From Propionibacteriaceae bacterium (GTDB lineage Bacteria; Actinomycetota; Actinomycetes; Propionibacteriales; Propionibacteriaceae), in NCBI GenBank assembly GCA_027492545.1, contig JAPUEL010000074.1:1-47131 (forward strand): a stretch of DNA of 47,131 nucleotides, given 5' to 3'. Shown here one piece after another: positions 37,255 to 46,074 of this stretch (its first letter is position 1; the number at the start of each line of letters is the position of its first letter). A program made the translations under genes and the position numbers. A model generated the notes under the pieces. The model made no database searches, had not been told where the DNA came from, and was given only the letters and a program-made list of their open reading frames with translations.

Positions 37255-39081
37255 ATGACAGAGCGAGGTGCCCTGCTCGGCGGCCGTTACGAACTCGACC
37301 AGGTGATCGGCCGCGGCGGCATGGCTGAGGTGTGGCGTGCCAGGGACCTCCGGCTGGAGCGCGACGTCGCGGTGAAGCGGCTCCGGGTGGACCTGGCGAG
37401 CGACCCCACCTTCCAGGCCCGGTTCCGGCGCGAGGCGCAGTCCGCCGCCGGCCTCAACCACCCCAACATCGTCGCCGTCTACGACACCGGCGAGGAGCGC
37501 GACGGCGACGTCTCCGTCCCGTTCATCGTGATGGAGCTCGTGGAAGGCGTGACGCTGCGCGAGGTGCTGCGCGACGGACGCAAGATCGTGCCGGACCGCG
37601 CGATGGAGTTCACCGCCGGCGTCCTCGACGCGCTGGCCTACTCCCACCGGGCCGGCATCATCCACCGCGACATCAAGCCGGCCAACGTGATGCTCACGCC
37701 GGGCGGCACCGTCAAGGTGATGGACTTCGGCATCGCGCGCGCGGTGGCGGACACGTCGGCCACCATGACGCAGACCGCGGCCGTCATCGGCACCGCCCAG
37801 TACCTCTCGCCCGAGCAGGCGCGCGGCGAGAAGGTGGACAACCGCTCCGACATCTACTCCGTCGGCTGCCTGCTGTACGAGCTGCTCACGTCCCAGCCGT
37901 TGTTCAAGGGCGATTCTCCGGTCAGCGTCGCCTACCAGCATGTGCGGGAGATCCCGGTGCCCCCGTCGGAGATCGACGAGGAGATCAGCCCGTCGATGGA
38001 CGCCATCGTGCTGAAGTCGCTGGCGAAGGATCCGCGCGACCGCTACCAGGATGCCTCGGAGATGCGTGAGGACCTGATGCGGGCCCTCAACGGGCAGCCG
38101 GTGATGGCCGCCATGGCGGCGGAGCCGCCCACGCAGGTGATCGCCAGCGACCCGATGACCACGACGGCCCGCCGCGGCGTGGCTCCGGTCGCGGTGCCGG
38201 TCTCCCCGGCCGTGTCCCCGGCCACGGCAGACACCGATCTGCTGGAGCCGGAGAAGAAGTCCAACAAGGGCGTGATCGCGCTGGCGATCATCGCAGGGCT
38301 GATCGTGATCGCGATGGGCGTGGCCATCTGGACCATCCTCAACCCGCCGGAGCCGCCGTCGACTGCGACGGTCCAGGTGCCGACGGTGGTGGGCCAGACC
38401 GAGGTCGCGGCCACGAACATCCTCACCGACGCGCGGCTGGTGCCGAACGTGACGTACGTGGTGGGCACCGAGGACAACGTCGGCCAGGTGTTGAGCTCGG
38501 ACCCTGCGGCGGGGACCATGGTGGAGCCCGGGTCCCGCGTGTCGATCGTGGTGTCCAGCGGGCCGGATGTGGAGACGGTTCCGGAGGGGTTGACCGGCGT
38601 CACGGTGGCCGAGGCCCGACGCCTCCTCACCGACGCGGGGCTGACCAACATCCGCGAGGAGGAGGCGGACCCGGCCACGGAGCCCATCGACGCGGTGGCC
38701 GGCAACGTAGTCTCGGTCAACCCCGTTTCGGGCGCGGAGGTGCCGCCGGATCAGGAGATCGTGCTGACGGTGGCCACGGGCCGCTCGATCGTGCCCGTGC
38801 TGACCGAGCGCACCGAGTCCGCGGCTCAGCGCGAGGCAGAGGCCAAGGGCTTCCGCGTCAACATCACCGAGGCTGAGACCTCGGAGGTGTCGCCGGGGCT
38901 GGTGTTCGATCAGGACCAGACTGCGGGCACCGCCCTGGACCGCGGCACGGTGATCCAGCTGCTGGTCGCGGTGGCTCCCCCGGAGCCGGACCCCACCCCG
39001 ACGCCCACGCCCACCCCGACGCCGACCCCGGATCCGCCCACCTCGGTGTCACCGGAGCCCACGGCCTCCGAGACCCCGTAG
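37255..39081 (+). CDS. pknB: Ser/Thr kinase PknB with PASTA repeats
   Basis: A 608-residue receptor kinase. The kinase domain (12-275) has GRGGMAEV, the ATP lysine K41, HRD at 137-139, DFG at 157-159 and an activation loop with T170, T172 and T174, equivalent to the autophosphorylated threonines of mycobacterial PknB. A membrane helix lies at 339-361. Outside are three PASTA repeats (about 373-436, 438-509, 510-574) and a Pro/Thr-rich tail. PASTA domains bind muropeptides or lipid II. ATG at 37255 has a GGAAGGA site. A 67-base gap after pbpA contains TATTGT (37221-37226), a possible separate -10. The usual partner pknA is absent. Confidence 0.96.
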   Translation: MTERGALLGGRYELDQVIGRGGMAEVWRARDLRLERDVAVKRLRVDLASDPTFQARFRREAQSAAGLNHPNIVAVYDTGEERDGDVSVPFIVMELVEGVTLREVLRDGRKIVPDRAMEFTAGVLDALAYSHRAGIIHRDIKPANVMLTPGGTVKVMDFGIARAVADTSATMTQTAAVIGTAQYLSPEQARGEKVDNRSDIYSVGCLLYELLTSQPLFKGDSPVSVAYQHVREIPVPPSEIDEEISPSMDAIVLKSLAKDPRDRYQDASEMREDLMRALNGQPVMAAMAAEPPTQVIASDPMTTTARRGVAPVAVPVSPAVSPATADTDLLEPEKKSNKGVIALAIIAGLIVIAMGVAIWTILNPPEPPSTATVQVPTVVGQTEVAATNILTDARLVPNVTYVVGTEDNVGQVLSSDPAAGTMVEPGSRVSIVVSSGPDVETVPEGLTGVTVAEARRLLTDAGLTNIREEEADPATEPIDAVAGNVVSVNPVSGAEVPPDQEIVLTVATGRSIVPVLTERTESAAQREAEAKGFRVNITEAETSEVSPGLVFDQDQTAGTALDRGTVIQLLVAVAPPEPDPTPTPTPTPTPTPDPPTSVSPEPTASETP

Positions 39082-39112
39082 CGCTGGGGGGCTGACCCCC
39101 GGGCAATGACGT

Positions 39113-39143
39113 CGCGGCCCCCTCCACGCAGGAGGGGGCCGCG
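39113..39143. terminator. Hairpin terminator between pknB and pabA
   Basis: A 13-base perfect stem (39113-39125 with 39131-39143) around a five-base loop, GC-rich and without a strong U-run, lies between two convergent genes. A smaller ggggg/ccccc hairpin sits just upstream at about 39085-39101. It probably ends transcription in both directions. Confidence 0.7.
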
Positions 39144-39204
39144 TCGTGCCTGGGCCCGACCCTCGAGGGCGGGCGCACCCTGGGCGGGGGCCCCCGAAGG
39201 CGAG

Positions 39205-39843
39205 TCAGGTCAGGGGGGTGGTGACGAGCGGCGACAACTTCGCCGCGCGCGCAGGCGCATCGGCGTCGCCGCACTCCACCAGCCAGTTGGCCAGCATCTG
39301 GTAGCCGCCCTCGGTGAGCACCGACTCCGGGTGGAACTGCACCGCCTCGACGGCGAAGGCCCGGTGGCGCACCGCCATGATCACGCCGGTCTCCGTCCGC
39401 GCCGTCACCTCGAGCACGTCGGGCACGGTGTCCTCGACGATGGCCAGCGAGTGGTAACGCGTCGTCGTCACCGGCGACGGCAGGCCAGCGAACACCCCCT
39501 GGCCCTCGTGGAACACCGGCGAGGTCTTCCCGTGCAGCAGCTCGGGCGCCCTGTCCACGACGCCGCCGTAGGCCACCGCCATGGCCTGCAGGCCGAGACA
39601 CACGCCGAACAGCGGCTTCACCCCGCCCAGGGTGCGCACCACGTCGACGCACACCCCTGCCTCCTCGGGCGTGCCCGGGCCGGGCGACAGCAGCACGCCG
39701 TCGAACGGGGCGTACCAGTCCGGCGCGTCGAAGCGCGGGTCGTCGTTGCGCCACACCTCCACCTCGGCGCCGATCTGCGCGAGGTAGGACACGATGTTGT
39801 AGACGAACGAGTCGTAGTTGTCGATCACGAGGATGGCTGCCAC
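39205..39843 (-). CDS. pabA: Anthranilate/aminodeoxychorismate synthase amidotransferase
   Basis: A 212-residue class I glutamine amidotransferase that supplies ammonia to TrpE or PabB. It shows NYDSFVYNIVSYL, LSPGPGTPEEAG, the nucleophile in GVCLGLQAMAVAYGG, and the catalytic histidine and glutamate in VQFHPES. GTG at 39843 lies six bases after CACAAT with no ribosome site, so a leaderless start is likely. The same gene (annotated trpG or pabA) adjoins pknB in mycobacteria. No synthase large subunit is nearby, so trpG versus pabA is undecided. Confidence 0.93.
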   Translation of the reverse strand: MAAILVIDNYDSFVYNIVSYLAQIGAEVEVWRNDDPRFDAPDWYAPFDGVLLSPGPGTPEEAGVCVDVVRTLGGVKPLFGVCLGLQAMAVAYGGVVDRAPELLHGKTSPVFHEGQGVFAGLPSPVTTTRYHSLAIVEDTVPDVLEVTARTETGVIMAVRHRAFAVEAVQFHPESVLTEGGYQMLANWLVECGDADAPARAAKLSPLVTTPLT

Positions 39844-39906
39844 GCGGCCATTGTGCCACCGCCCGCCCGTTCGGCCGCCGCCCATATCGCGGCACACGCC
39901 TGCGAC

Positions 39907-40686
39907 TCAGCCGGCGACCGTCGCCACCCGGACGCCCGTGGATCCGCTGAACCCCGGAAACTCGAGCTCCTGAGACCGCTCGACGGAGTAGCCCAGGCCG
40001 TAGGCCGCCACGTACTGGCGGTAGATCTGCAGCGACGGCGATTGGTCGAGTGCGACCAGCAGCAGCTCCTGGTCCCCGATGGCCTCGATCACGTAGGGGG
40101 GCGCGTACGGGATGCCGTGCAGGACGACGGTGTTGCCCACGCACTTGATGCCAGTGGTGGAGATGACGCGTTGCCCCTGGATGGTCATCGCCTCGGCGCC
40201 GCCCGCCCACAGCGCGTTGGCCACGGCCTGGATGTCCTGCTGGTGGACCACCAGCGCGTCGTCGTCCACCCCCGCCGGCTTGACCTCGTTGGGTGCGTCG
40301 GTGAGCGTGACCCGCACGCCCGGCCCCCCGACGGCCACCATGCCGGCCTTCTCCTCGGCGCGGGCCAGGTCGTCGGCCAGGTCTCCCGTGCCCACCTGCG
40401 CCGAGCCCAGCTCGGCGACCTCCGCGCGCAGCGCGTCGGCCTCGTTCCTCAGCTCGGTGTTGCGCCGGCCCTGCGACACGATCAGGTCCCGGAGGTCAGC
40501 CGTGCGGTCGGCGCGCAGGTCCGTCCCCCGGGCGGCGATGGCGGCGACGGTCATCATGAGGCCGGCGAGGACGCACACGAGGACGGTGGTCACCCGCCCG
40601 CGCGGCGAGCGCGTCCTCATCTGGTTCTTCCCGATGTTGGCGCGGACGCGGGGCACCCGCCGCTTCACCGCATCCCACCAGCTCAT
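39907..40686 (-). CDS. DUF881 membrane-anchored protein
   Basis: A 259-residue protein with one membrane helix near residues 31-50 after a basic cytoplasmic tail, a coiled coil (about 55-95, LRNEADALRAEVAEL), and a conserved outside domain with VGGPGVRVTLTDAP, DIQAVANALWAGGAEAM and IEAIGDQELLL. DUF881 proteins are found next to the cell-division block in actinobacteria, for example Rv0012; a role in envelope growth is suspected, not shown. ATG at 40686 follows TACCGT by six bases and has no ribosome site, suggesting a leaderless message. Confidence 0.92.
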   Translation of the reverse strand: MSWWDAVKRRVPRVRANIGKNQMRTRSPRGRVTTVLVCVLAGLMMTVAAIAARGTDLRADRTADLRDLIVSQGRRNTELRNEADALRAEVAELGSAQVGTGDLADDLARAEEKAGMVAVGGPGVRVTLTDAPNEVKPAGVDDDALVVHQQDIQAVANALWAGGAEAMTIQGQRVISTTGIKCVGNTVVLHGIPYAPPYVIEAIGDQELLLVALDQSPSLQIYRQYVAAYGLGYSVERSQELEFPGFSGSTGVRVATVAG

Positions 40687-40795
40687 GCGCCCACGGTACC
40701 CGCCGGGCCGGCGCTCCCCGGGTGGTCCCGCCGGCGCCGATGCGCGCGATTCGCCGTCGCTCGCCTAGGCTAGGACACCGAAGAAGGAGGCAACA

Positions 40796-41080
40796 GTGCC
40801 CGAATCAAAGGTGCGCAAGTCCGCGGAGGACAAGAAGAAGTCCAAGGCGAAGGCCGAGCTCGCGGAGAAGCGCAGCGAGACCGCCCGCCTGGCTCCGGCC
40901 GGCCGCTCCTGGGTGCCGGCCGTCTTCCTGCCGATCGGCCTGCTGGGCGTCGCCTGGATGGTGACGTGGAACCTCGCCTACGAGTACGTCGGCTTCATGC
41001 GGGCCCTCGGGGACTGGAACCTGGCGATCGGCCTGGGGCTGATCGTGACCAGCTTCGTGGGAATGACCCTCTGGAAGTGA
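40796..41080 (+). CDS. crgA: Cell-division protein CrgA
   Basis: A 94-residue membrane protein with a basic, lysine-rich cytoplasmic N-terminus and two membrane helices (about 43-61 and 74-91) joined by a short loop containing [17 protein letters not shown]. CrgA recruits septal peptidoglycan enzymes and binds FtsZ and PbpA/B in mycobacteria and streptomycetes. GTG at 40796 has an AAGGAGG site, and a TAGGCT box (40766-40771) is a possible -10. Its stop overlaps the HAD gene start as GTGA. Confidence 0.95.
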   Translation: MPESKVRKSAEDKKKSKAKAELAEKRSETARLAPAGRSWVPAVFLPIGLLGVAWMVTWNLAYEYVGFMRALGDWNLAIGLGLIVTSFVGMTLWK

Positions 41081-41721
41081 GCGAGCTCGGCACGTTCGAC
41101 GCCGTCATCTTCGACTTCGACGGCACGCTGGCGAACTCCATGGCGTCCATGCACCGCGCATACGCGCTCTGGGCCGTCGAGTACGGCGTGGACCTGGAGA
41201 CGCTGAGGCAGTACACCGGTCGCCCGGCAGAGGCCGTGGCCCGGGCGCTTCTGCCCGCGGACATCGCCCCGTCGGCGGGGCGTCGCATCGACGAGCTGGA
41301 GGTGTCGGATACCGAGGGAGTCGTGGCGCTTCCCGGCTCGGCGGAGGCGTTCGCGGCCATCCCCAGCGCCCGGCGGGCCATCGCCACCTCCTGCACGACG
41401 GCGCTTCTGGACGCCCGCCTGGACGCCACCGGGCTGCCCCGGCCCGAGGTCATCGTCACGCGGGACCAGGTCGAGCGCGGCAAGCCCGCCCCCGACAGCT
41501 TCCTGCTGGCCGCCGAGCGGCTCGGCGTCGATCCCTCCCGCTGCCTGGTCTGCGAGGACGCCCCCGCTGGCGTCGCGGCCGCGCGTGCCGCAGGGATGCC
41601 GGTGCTGGGCGTGCTGACCGAGCACACCGCCGATGAACTGGCCGCGGACTGGGCCGTCGAGAGCCTGGCCGGGGTGGTGTTCGAGGACACCGTCGACGGC
41701 GTGCGCGTGCGCCTGGCCTGA
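41077..41721 (+). CDS. HAD-superfamily phosphatase
   Basis: A 214-residue haloacid-dehalogenase hydrolase similar to phosphoglycolate phosphatase and beta-phosphoglucomutase. Motif I is FDFDGTLAN with the Asp nucleophile, motif II is ATSCTT, motif III is RGKPAPD, motif IV is CEDAPAG. A helical cap lies at about 15-80. GTG at 41077 overlaps the crgA stop. The substrate is unknown; a small phosphorylated metabolite is likely. Co-translation with crgA does not by itself imply a division role. Confidence 0.88.
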   Translation: MSELGTFDAVIFDFDGTLANSMASMHRAYALWAVEYGVDLETLRQYTGRPAEAVARALLPADIAPSAGRRIDELEVSDTEGVVALPGSAEAFAAIPSARRAIATSCTTALLDARLDATGLPRPEVIVTRDQVERGKPAPDSFLLAAERLGVDPSRCLVCEDAPAGVAAARAAGMPVLGVLTEHTADELAADWAVESLAGVVFEDTVDGVRVRLA

Positions 41722-41756
41722 GCCACCGTCGTGACGGGTCACACAGCCCCACCGGT

Positions 41757-41770
41757 TAGGATGTCCCGCG
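41757..41770 (+). promoter_or_regulatory. Candidate -10 box of leaderless lysS
   Basis: TAGGAT (41757-41762) lies seven bases before the GTG at 41770 and no ribosome site is in place for that start. This spacing fits transcription beginning on the start codon. No convincing -35 box is seen. Confidence 0.4.
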
Positions 41771-43281
41771 TGACTGATACCCCCACCCCCCTGCCCAGCG
41801 ACTCGGAACAGACCGCCGTCCGCAAGGAGAAGCGCGCCCGGTTGCTTGAGGCCGGGGTGGAGGTCTACCCCGCGGACCTGACCCGCAGCCACACGCTGCG
41901 CGCCATCCGGGCCGGGTGGGGGCACCTGGAGGCCGGCGAGGAGACCCAGGACGTGGTCACCACCGGCGGTCGCGTGGTGTTCATCCGCAACACCGGCAAG
42001 CTCGCCTTCGCCACCCTCCAGGACGGCTTCACCCCCGACGACAACGGCGAACGCCTGCAGGTGATGCTGTCGCTGGCCGAGGTGGGCGAGGAGGCGCTGG
42101 CGGCCTGGAAGGCCGACGTGGACCTCGGCGACTTCGTCTGGGTGACCGGCCGGGTCATCTCGTCGAAGCGCGGCGAGCTGTCCATCATGGCCTCCGAGTG
42201 GCGGATGGCGTCCAAGGCGCTGCGCCCGCTGCCCGTGATGCACAAGGATCTGTCCGAGGAGGCGCGCGTCCGCCGTCGTTACGTGGACCTCATCGTGCGC
42301 GACGATGCCCGCCAGATGGTCCGCACGCGCGCCGCCATCACCCGGGCGGTCCGCCAGACGCTGTACGCGCAGGACTACATCGAGGTGGAGACGCCCATCC
42401 TGCAGCTGGTGCACGGGGGCGCCGCGGCGCGCCCGTTCACCACCCACATCAACGCGTTCGACATCGACATGACGCTGAGGATCGCCCTCGAGCTGCACCT
42501 CAAGCGCACCATGGTGGGCGGCGCGGACCGCGTCTTCGAGATGGGCCGGGTGTTCCGCAACGAGGGCATCGACTCGACGCACTCCGCGGAGTTCACCATG
42601 CTCGAGGCCTACATGGCGTGGGGGGACCAGCGCACGATCGCGCGACTGATCCAGGACATCGTCGTGGCGGCGGCGGACGCGGTGGGGTCGCGGCAGATCG
42701 AGACGCCGAAGGGCGTCATCGACCTCGACGGCGAGTGGCCGTGGCTGTCGGTCTTCCCGGCCATGTCCGAGCGGTTCGGGGAGGAGATCACCGTCGACAC
42801 GCCCCTGGAGACCCTGCACCGGATCGCCGACGCGCACGAGGTGGAGTACGACCCCAAGTGGGCCGCGGACAAGATGGCGATGGAGCTGTTCTCCGAGGTG
42901 ATCGAACCGGACCTGCTGCAGCCCACGTTCGTCTATGACTACCCGTCGATCGCCCAGCCGCTGGCGCGCCAGCACCGCTCGGAGCCGGGCAAGGTCGAGG
43001 CGTGGGACCTGATCATCGGCGGCCTCGAGCGCGGCACCGGCTTCACCGAGCTGGTGGATCCGGTGATCCAGCGGGAGGTGCTGGTGTCCCAGTCGCTCAA
43101 GGCGGCCGGGGGCGACCCCGAGGCCATGCAGTTCGACGGCGACTTCATCGAGTCTCTCGAGTACGGCGTGCCGCCGATGGGCGGACTCGGTCTGGGCATC
43201 GACCGCCTGATCATGCTCCTGACGGGCGTCGGCATCCGCGAGACGATCCTCTACCCCCTCCTCCGCCCTAGCACCAGCTGA
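41770..43281 (+). CDS. lysS: Lysyl-tRNA synthetase, class II
   Basis: A 503-residue class IIb lysine-tRNA ligase. The N-terminal OB-fold anticodon domain runs to about 160 (VVTTGGRVVFIRNTGKLAFA), and the catalytic domain has motif 1 around YIEVETPIL, GGAAARPF, motif 2 FEMGRVFRNEGIDSTH, and motif 3 GLGLGIDRLIMLL at the end. Length and order are standard. The start could be GTG 41770 or ATG 41761; I prefer 41770 because of the -10-like box seven bases before it. It is the last housekeeping gene before the accessory island. Confidence 0.96.
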   Translation: MTDTPTPLPSDSEQTAVRKEKRARLLEAGVEVYPADLTRSHTLRAIRAGWGHLEAGEETQDVVTTGGRVVFIRNTGKLAFATLQDGFTPDDNGERLQVMLSLAEVGEEALAAWKADVDLGDFVWVTGRVISSKRGELSIMASEWRMASKALRPLPVMHKDLSEEARVRRRYVDLIVRDDARQMVRTRAAITRAVRQTLYAQDYIEVETPILQLVHGGAAARPFTTHINAFDIDMTLRIALELHLKRTMVGGADRVFEMGRVFRNEGIDSTHSAEFTMLEAYMAWGDQRTIARLIQDIVVAAADAVGSRQIETPKGVIDLDGEWPWLSVFPAMSERFGEEITVDTPLETLHRIADAHEVEYDPKWAADKMAMELFSEVIEPDLLQPTFVYDYPSIAQPLARQHRSEPGKVEAWDLIIGGLERGTGFTELVDPVIQREVLVSQSLKAAGGDPEAMQFDGDFIESLEYGVPPMGGLGLGIDRLIMLLTGVGIRETILYPLLRPSTS

Positions 43282-43330
43282 GGAGGTCGGGGCCTGAACC
43301 CGGGGGCCTTAACTAAAGTTCCCAGATTTC

Positions 43331-43369
43331 CAGCTCAACTACGAGCTGTCGTAGGTTCGTTTAGGTTCG
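43331..43369 (+). promoter_or_regulatory. Operator-like inverted and direct repeats before the peptide gene
   Basis: The leader of the secreted-peptide gene holds an inverted repeat, cagctc/gagctg (43331-43336 and 43343-43348), and two direct repeats of taggttcg exactly ten bases apart (43352-43359 and 43362-43369). Ten-base spacing places both on one face of the helix, as many activators need. Either TAGGTT could also serve as a -10 box. The region is clearly more A/T-rich than its surroundings. Confidence 0.45.
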
Positions 43370-43396
43370 GAGAAACCCCTAGATGAAAGGTTCATC

Positions 43397-43780
43397 ATGA
43401 AGATCAAGAAGTTCGCCATCCCCCTGGCCGTCGTCGTGATGCTCGCTGTCGGGACGTCGGCCTGGGCCGGCACCTCGTTCCAGAGCTACAGCACGACCGT
43501 CGGCAAGTTCAACGGTAACGGCTACACCGCGTACCAGACGAAGTCGGGCGCCGGCACCGCTGCCGATCTGCGGAGCAAGTCGGTGGGCGCCGACTACGTC
43601 GTCGACGCTCGTCTCCAGGCCAGCTCCGGCACCGGCGGCTGGGCTCGCGACGTCGGCGACAACGACACCCGTCAGCTGTGGAACTCCGTGCAGAAGGGCG
43701 CGAGCGCCCGCGTACAGTTCAGCAACGACTGGAACACCTCCGTCGACGTCCAGGTCTCCGGTACCTGGCGCAGCAACTAG
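43397..43780 (+). CDS. Secreted cysteine-free bacteriocin-like protein
   Basis: A 127-residue protein with a clear signal peptide: basic start MKIKK, hydrophobic core to about residue 20, and cleavage likely after TSAWA (residue 24). The mature part is about 103 residues, has no cysteines, is rich in Gly, Ser, Thr and Asn, and ends SGTWRSN. Alternating polar/hydrophobic stretches suggest a beta-rich fold. It recalls lactococcin-972-like secreted proteins in size and in being followed by membrane and ABC genes, but its sequence match is loose and the large DUF1430 partner of that family is absent. ATG at 43397 has a GAAAGG site. I infer an antagonistic or signalling peptide; function is not proven. 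Confidence 0.6.
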   Translation: MKIKKFAIPLAVVVMLAVGTSAWAGTSFQSYSTTVGKFNGNGYTAYQTKSGAGTAADLRSKSVGADYVVDARLQASSGTGGWARDVGDNDTRQLWNSVQKGASARVQFSNDWNTSVDVQVSGTWRSN

Positions 43781-43788
43781 CGCCACCT

Positions 43789-43826
43789 AACAGGTATTGG
43801 CACGCTCCGGCGTGTCAATACCTGTT
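43789..43826 (+). terminator. Strong hairpin after the peptide gene
   Basis: A 16-base stem (43789-43804 with 43811-43826, one G-T pair) with a six-base loop ctccgg, followed by a short T-run, lies nine bases after the stop. It should stop most transcripts and stabilise the peptide mRNA, letting only a fraction read into the transporter genes. Confidence 0.8.
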
Positions 43827-43849
43827 TCGTGCGCAGAGGAGACAACGCG

Positions 43850-44608
43850 TTGATCCGCCGATACTTGCCCAGCATGGCTGTGGTCCTGCTCCTGTTCGCC
43901 TCGCCGGCCCTCTTCGGGTGGTGGCTGGTTAGCGACTACGCGCTGGTCGACCGCTACGACCACTTCACGCTGGCCCTGAGCAGCCTGGTTCCGCTGGCGT
44001 TCCCGCTGTTGACCACGCTGCTGTACGGGCTCTATTTCAGCCAGGAGCTGTCGGCCGGAGCGTGGCTGCCGCTCCAGCTGCGTCGCGGGCGACGCGGATA
44101 CCTGCTGCGCCATCTCGGCCGGGCTGCTGCTCTCGGGTTCGTGGTCGGTGCCGTGATGATCGCGATCGTCGGCGTCCTGACGCTCTGGGCGACCCCGAAG
44201 TTCGGCTGGGTGACCTACTTCCCTGATCCCGGGGCTCGGGTGCCTGTCGAACGGTTCACCTTCGCTCAACTGCTTCCCCTGGGCGACGCCGCGTTCCTCA
44301 GCTCGTATGCGGCCTGGGTCGGGGTTCATGCAGCTCTCTACGGGATGCTCGGCGTCCTCGCGTTGGTGAACGTGAGCAACCGTCTGCTCGCGCTGGCACT
44401 GCCCGCGGTGGGCCAGTTCCTGATCGACTTCCTGCTCGCCGTCCTCGGGCTCGCACGGTGGGGCATGATCGCGGCGGTGTTCCCGTTCAACCTTCGCCAG
44501 ATCCCGCTGCATGTGCCGCTCATCTCGACCCTGGCGTTCCTGCTGATAGTGGCGGCACTTGCGGCCTGGACACTATCTGCCCGGCGCTCACCGGCGGGCT
44601 ACCAGTGA
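43850..44608 (+). CDS. Six-helix membrane protein, permease unit 1
   Basis: A membrane protein of 252 residues with about six helices. TTG at 43850 is the likely start because a GAGGAGA site (43834-43840) is well placed; GTG at 43829 would be inside the terminator's 3' flank. A cytoplasmic loop at about 77-93 (LRRGRRGYLLRH) matches loops in both halves of the next protein, so all three units share an ancestor. It has no hits I can name with certainty. With the ATPase at 46075 it most likely forms an ABC transporter for peptide export or self-protection. The stop overlaps the next start as GTGA. Confidence 0.7.
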   Translation: MIRRYLPSMAVVLLLFASPALFGWWLVSDYALVDRYDHFTLALSSLVPLAFPLLTTLLYGLYFSQELSAGAWLPLQLRRGRRGYLLRHLGRAAALGFVVGAVMIAIVGVLTLWATPKFGWVTYFPDPGARVPVERFTFAQLLPLGDAAFLSSYAAWVGVHAALYGMLGVLALVNVSNRLLALALPAVGQFLIDFLLAVLGLARWGMIAAVFPFNLRQIPLHVPLISTLAFLLIVAALAAWTLSARRSPAGYQ

Positions 44609-46065
44609 TCTGGTTGCGTCGCTACCGCGGACTCCTGTTCGCATCTGTGGCGACCCTGGTCGCGGGAGCACTGACCGCTCTCGCGTACCGAGGCCAGCTC
44701 CTGACCGCCGCTGACATCGCCCAGGCCCCGTTCGGGGCGTGGGACGTGGTGCTGATGACCGCCCAGGATCCGTACGTCATCGCGTACTTCCTGTGGCCCG
44801 TGCTGACCGTCGTGCTCGGGCACAGCATCTCACTGCGCGCGCGCCCCGCGGTCCTCCTTCGTCACGGCTCACGAGCCGCGTTCGTCCTCGACGAAGCGGT
44901 GCGCGCCGTGCCGGTGGGAGCGGTCCTGGCGATCGCCTTGACGGCCAGCTCCTTGGTGGGAACGGCCGGGCTCGGCTGGCAGCTGATGTGGAGCCCGCTC
45001 GCCCTGGCCCGCGAGGACCTCGTCGCGTCGCTGCACGCCCAAGCCACCGCCGGGCTCGCGTTCATCCCGGTACTGGCCGCGCAGGTTCTCTACCTGGCCG
45101 TCTCAGCCGCCTTCCTCGCTACCGGCGTCGCCCTCCTCGCCCTCACCTCCACCCGGCACTACCGCCTGTTCGTCATCGCAGCCGCCCTATCGATGCCGGT
45201 CATCTTCAAGGCCTGGCCGCTTCCTCCGGCGAGCAACCCGATCAACGCCCTGATCACCGCGCACGCCGTGATGACCGGGCTCCCGCTATGGGCCGCACCC
45301 ACGGCCTGCGTGGTCGGCATCGCCGTGCTCAGCGTCCTGGCGTTCGGCATGGACCGACGGCCCGTGAACCGAGCCTGGCCAAGGGTGCGGATCGATCGCC
45401 GTTGGGCGTGGTACTGGCTGATCATCGGCAGCGGCGTACTGCTCATGACCCCGCTTCAGGATCCCGAGCTGCCCCTGGCCTCCCAGCTCCTCTACGGCGC
45501 GAGCACCGAAGGGATGTCGTTCCTGCACTGGGCCTTCGCCGTCATCGTGTGGGGCGGTCTCGCGCTGGTTCTCATGCTGCGCTGGTCACACACCCTCACC
45601 ACGCGGCTTCCGTACCTGCTCCTGCGCCACGGCCGTGCGACCACGCTCGTCGCCCGCGAGACCGCCCGCGACGTCGCCTCCGGCCTCGTCAGCGCGATCG
45701 CGCTGCTCGCCGTGACCGCAGCCCTCGACGCCCTGACCGGCCGCCCCATGCTTGACTGGGCCGATGCACTCCACCTGCTCCTGGCCGGGCCACTGGTCGC
45801 CGCGTCTATCGCGTCAGCCGGCGTCATCGCCGGCTGGCTTGCTCACAGCGTGACGCCGATGACCCTCACCCTGGTCGCCTGCACGATCCTCGCGGTGCCG
45901 GCGCTCAACCCCGCCTGGCCCTGGCCCTCAGCCCTCGCGTTCCTCGGCGCGCGCGCTCCCGACGCCGCACCCACTCTGCTCATCCTCTACGCCGGCGCGA
46001 CCCTCGCCGCGCTCCTGATCATCCTCACCCTCTTGGCCCGACGCCAAGCACCCTCGTTCGACTGA
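44605..46065 (+). CDS. Twelve-helix membrane protein, duplicated permease units 2 and 3
   Basis: A 486-residue membrane protein made of two similar halves. Each half starts with a basic Arg-aromatic stretch and carries a cytoplasmic loop with LLRHG (84-88 and 339-343), followed about 10 residues on by a conserved Glu and Arg, then a helix with AIAL in both. About twelve helices are expected. Together with the 252-residue protein upstream this makes a three-unit permease served by the ATPase downstream. No family name can be given with confidence. GTG at 44605 overlaps the upstream stop. Confidence 0.7.
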   Translation: MIWLRRYRGLLFASVATLVAGALTALAYRGQLLTAADIAQAPFGAWDVVLMTAQDPYVIAYFLWPVLTVVLGHSISLRARPAVLLRHGSRAAFVLDEAVRAVPVGAVLAIALTASSLVGTAGLGWQLMWSPLALAREDLVASLHAQATAGLAFIPVLAAQVLYLAVSAAFLATGVALLALTSTRHYRLFVIAAALSMPVIFKAWPLPPASNPINALITAHAVMTGLPLWAAPTACVVGIAVLSVLAFGMDRRPVNRAWPRVRIDRRWAWYWLIIGSGVLLMTPLQDPELPLASQLLYGASTEGMSFLHWAFAVIVWGGLALVLMLRWSHTLTTRLPYLLLRHGRATTLVARETARDVASGLVSAIALLAVTAALDALTGRPMLDWADALHLLLAGPLVAASIASAGVIAGWLAHSVTPMTLTLVACTILAVPALNPAWPWPSALAFLGARAPDAAPTLLILYAGATLAALLIILTLLARRQAPSFD

Positions 46066-46074
46066 AAGGTTCCC

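Noticed and set aside
43397..43780. Firm naming of the secreted protein as lactococcin 972
   Set aside because: Only size, secretion signal and gene context agree; the mature sequence and partner proteins do not match closely enough to name it.
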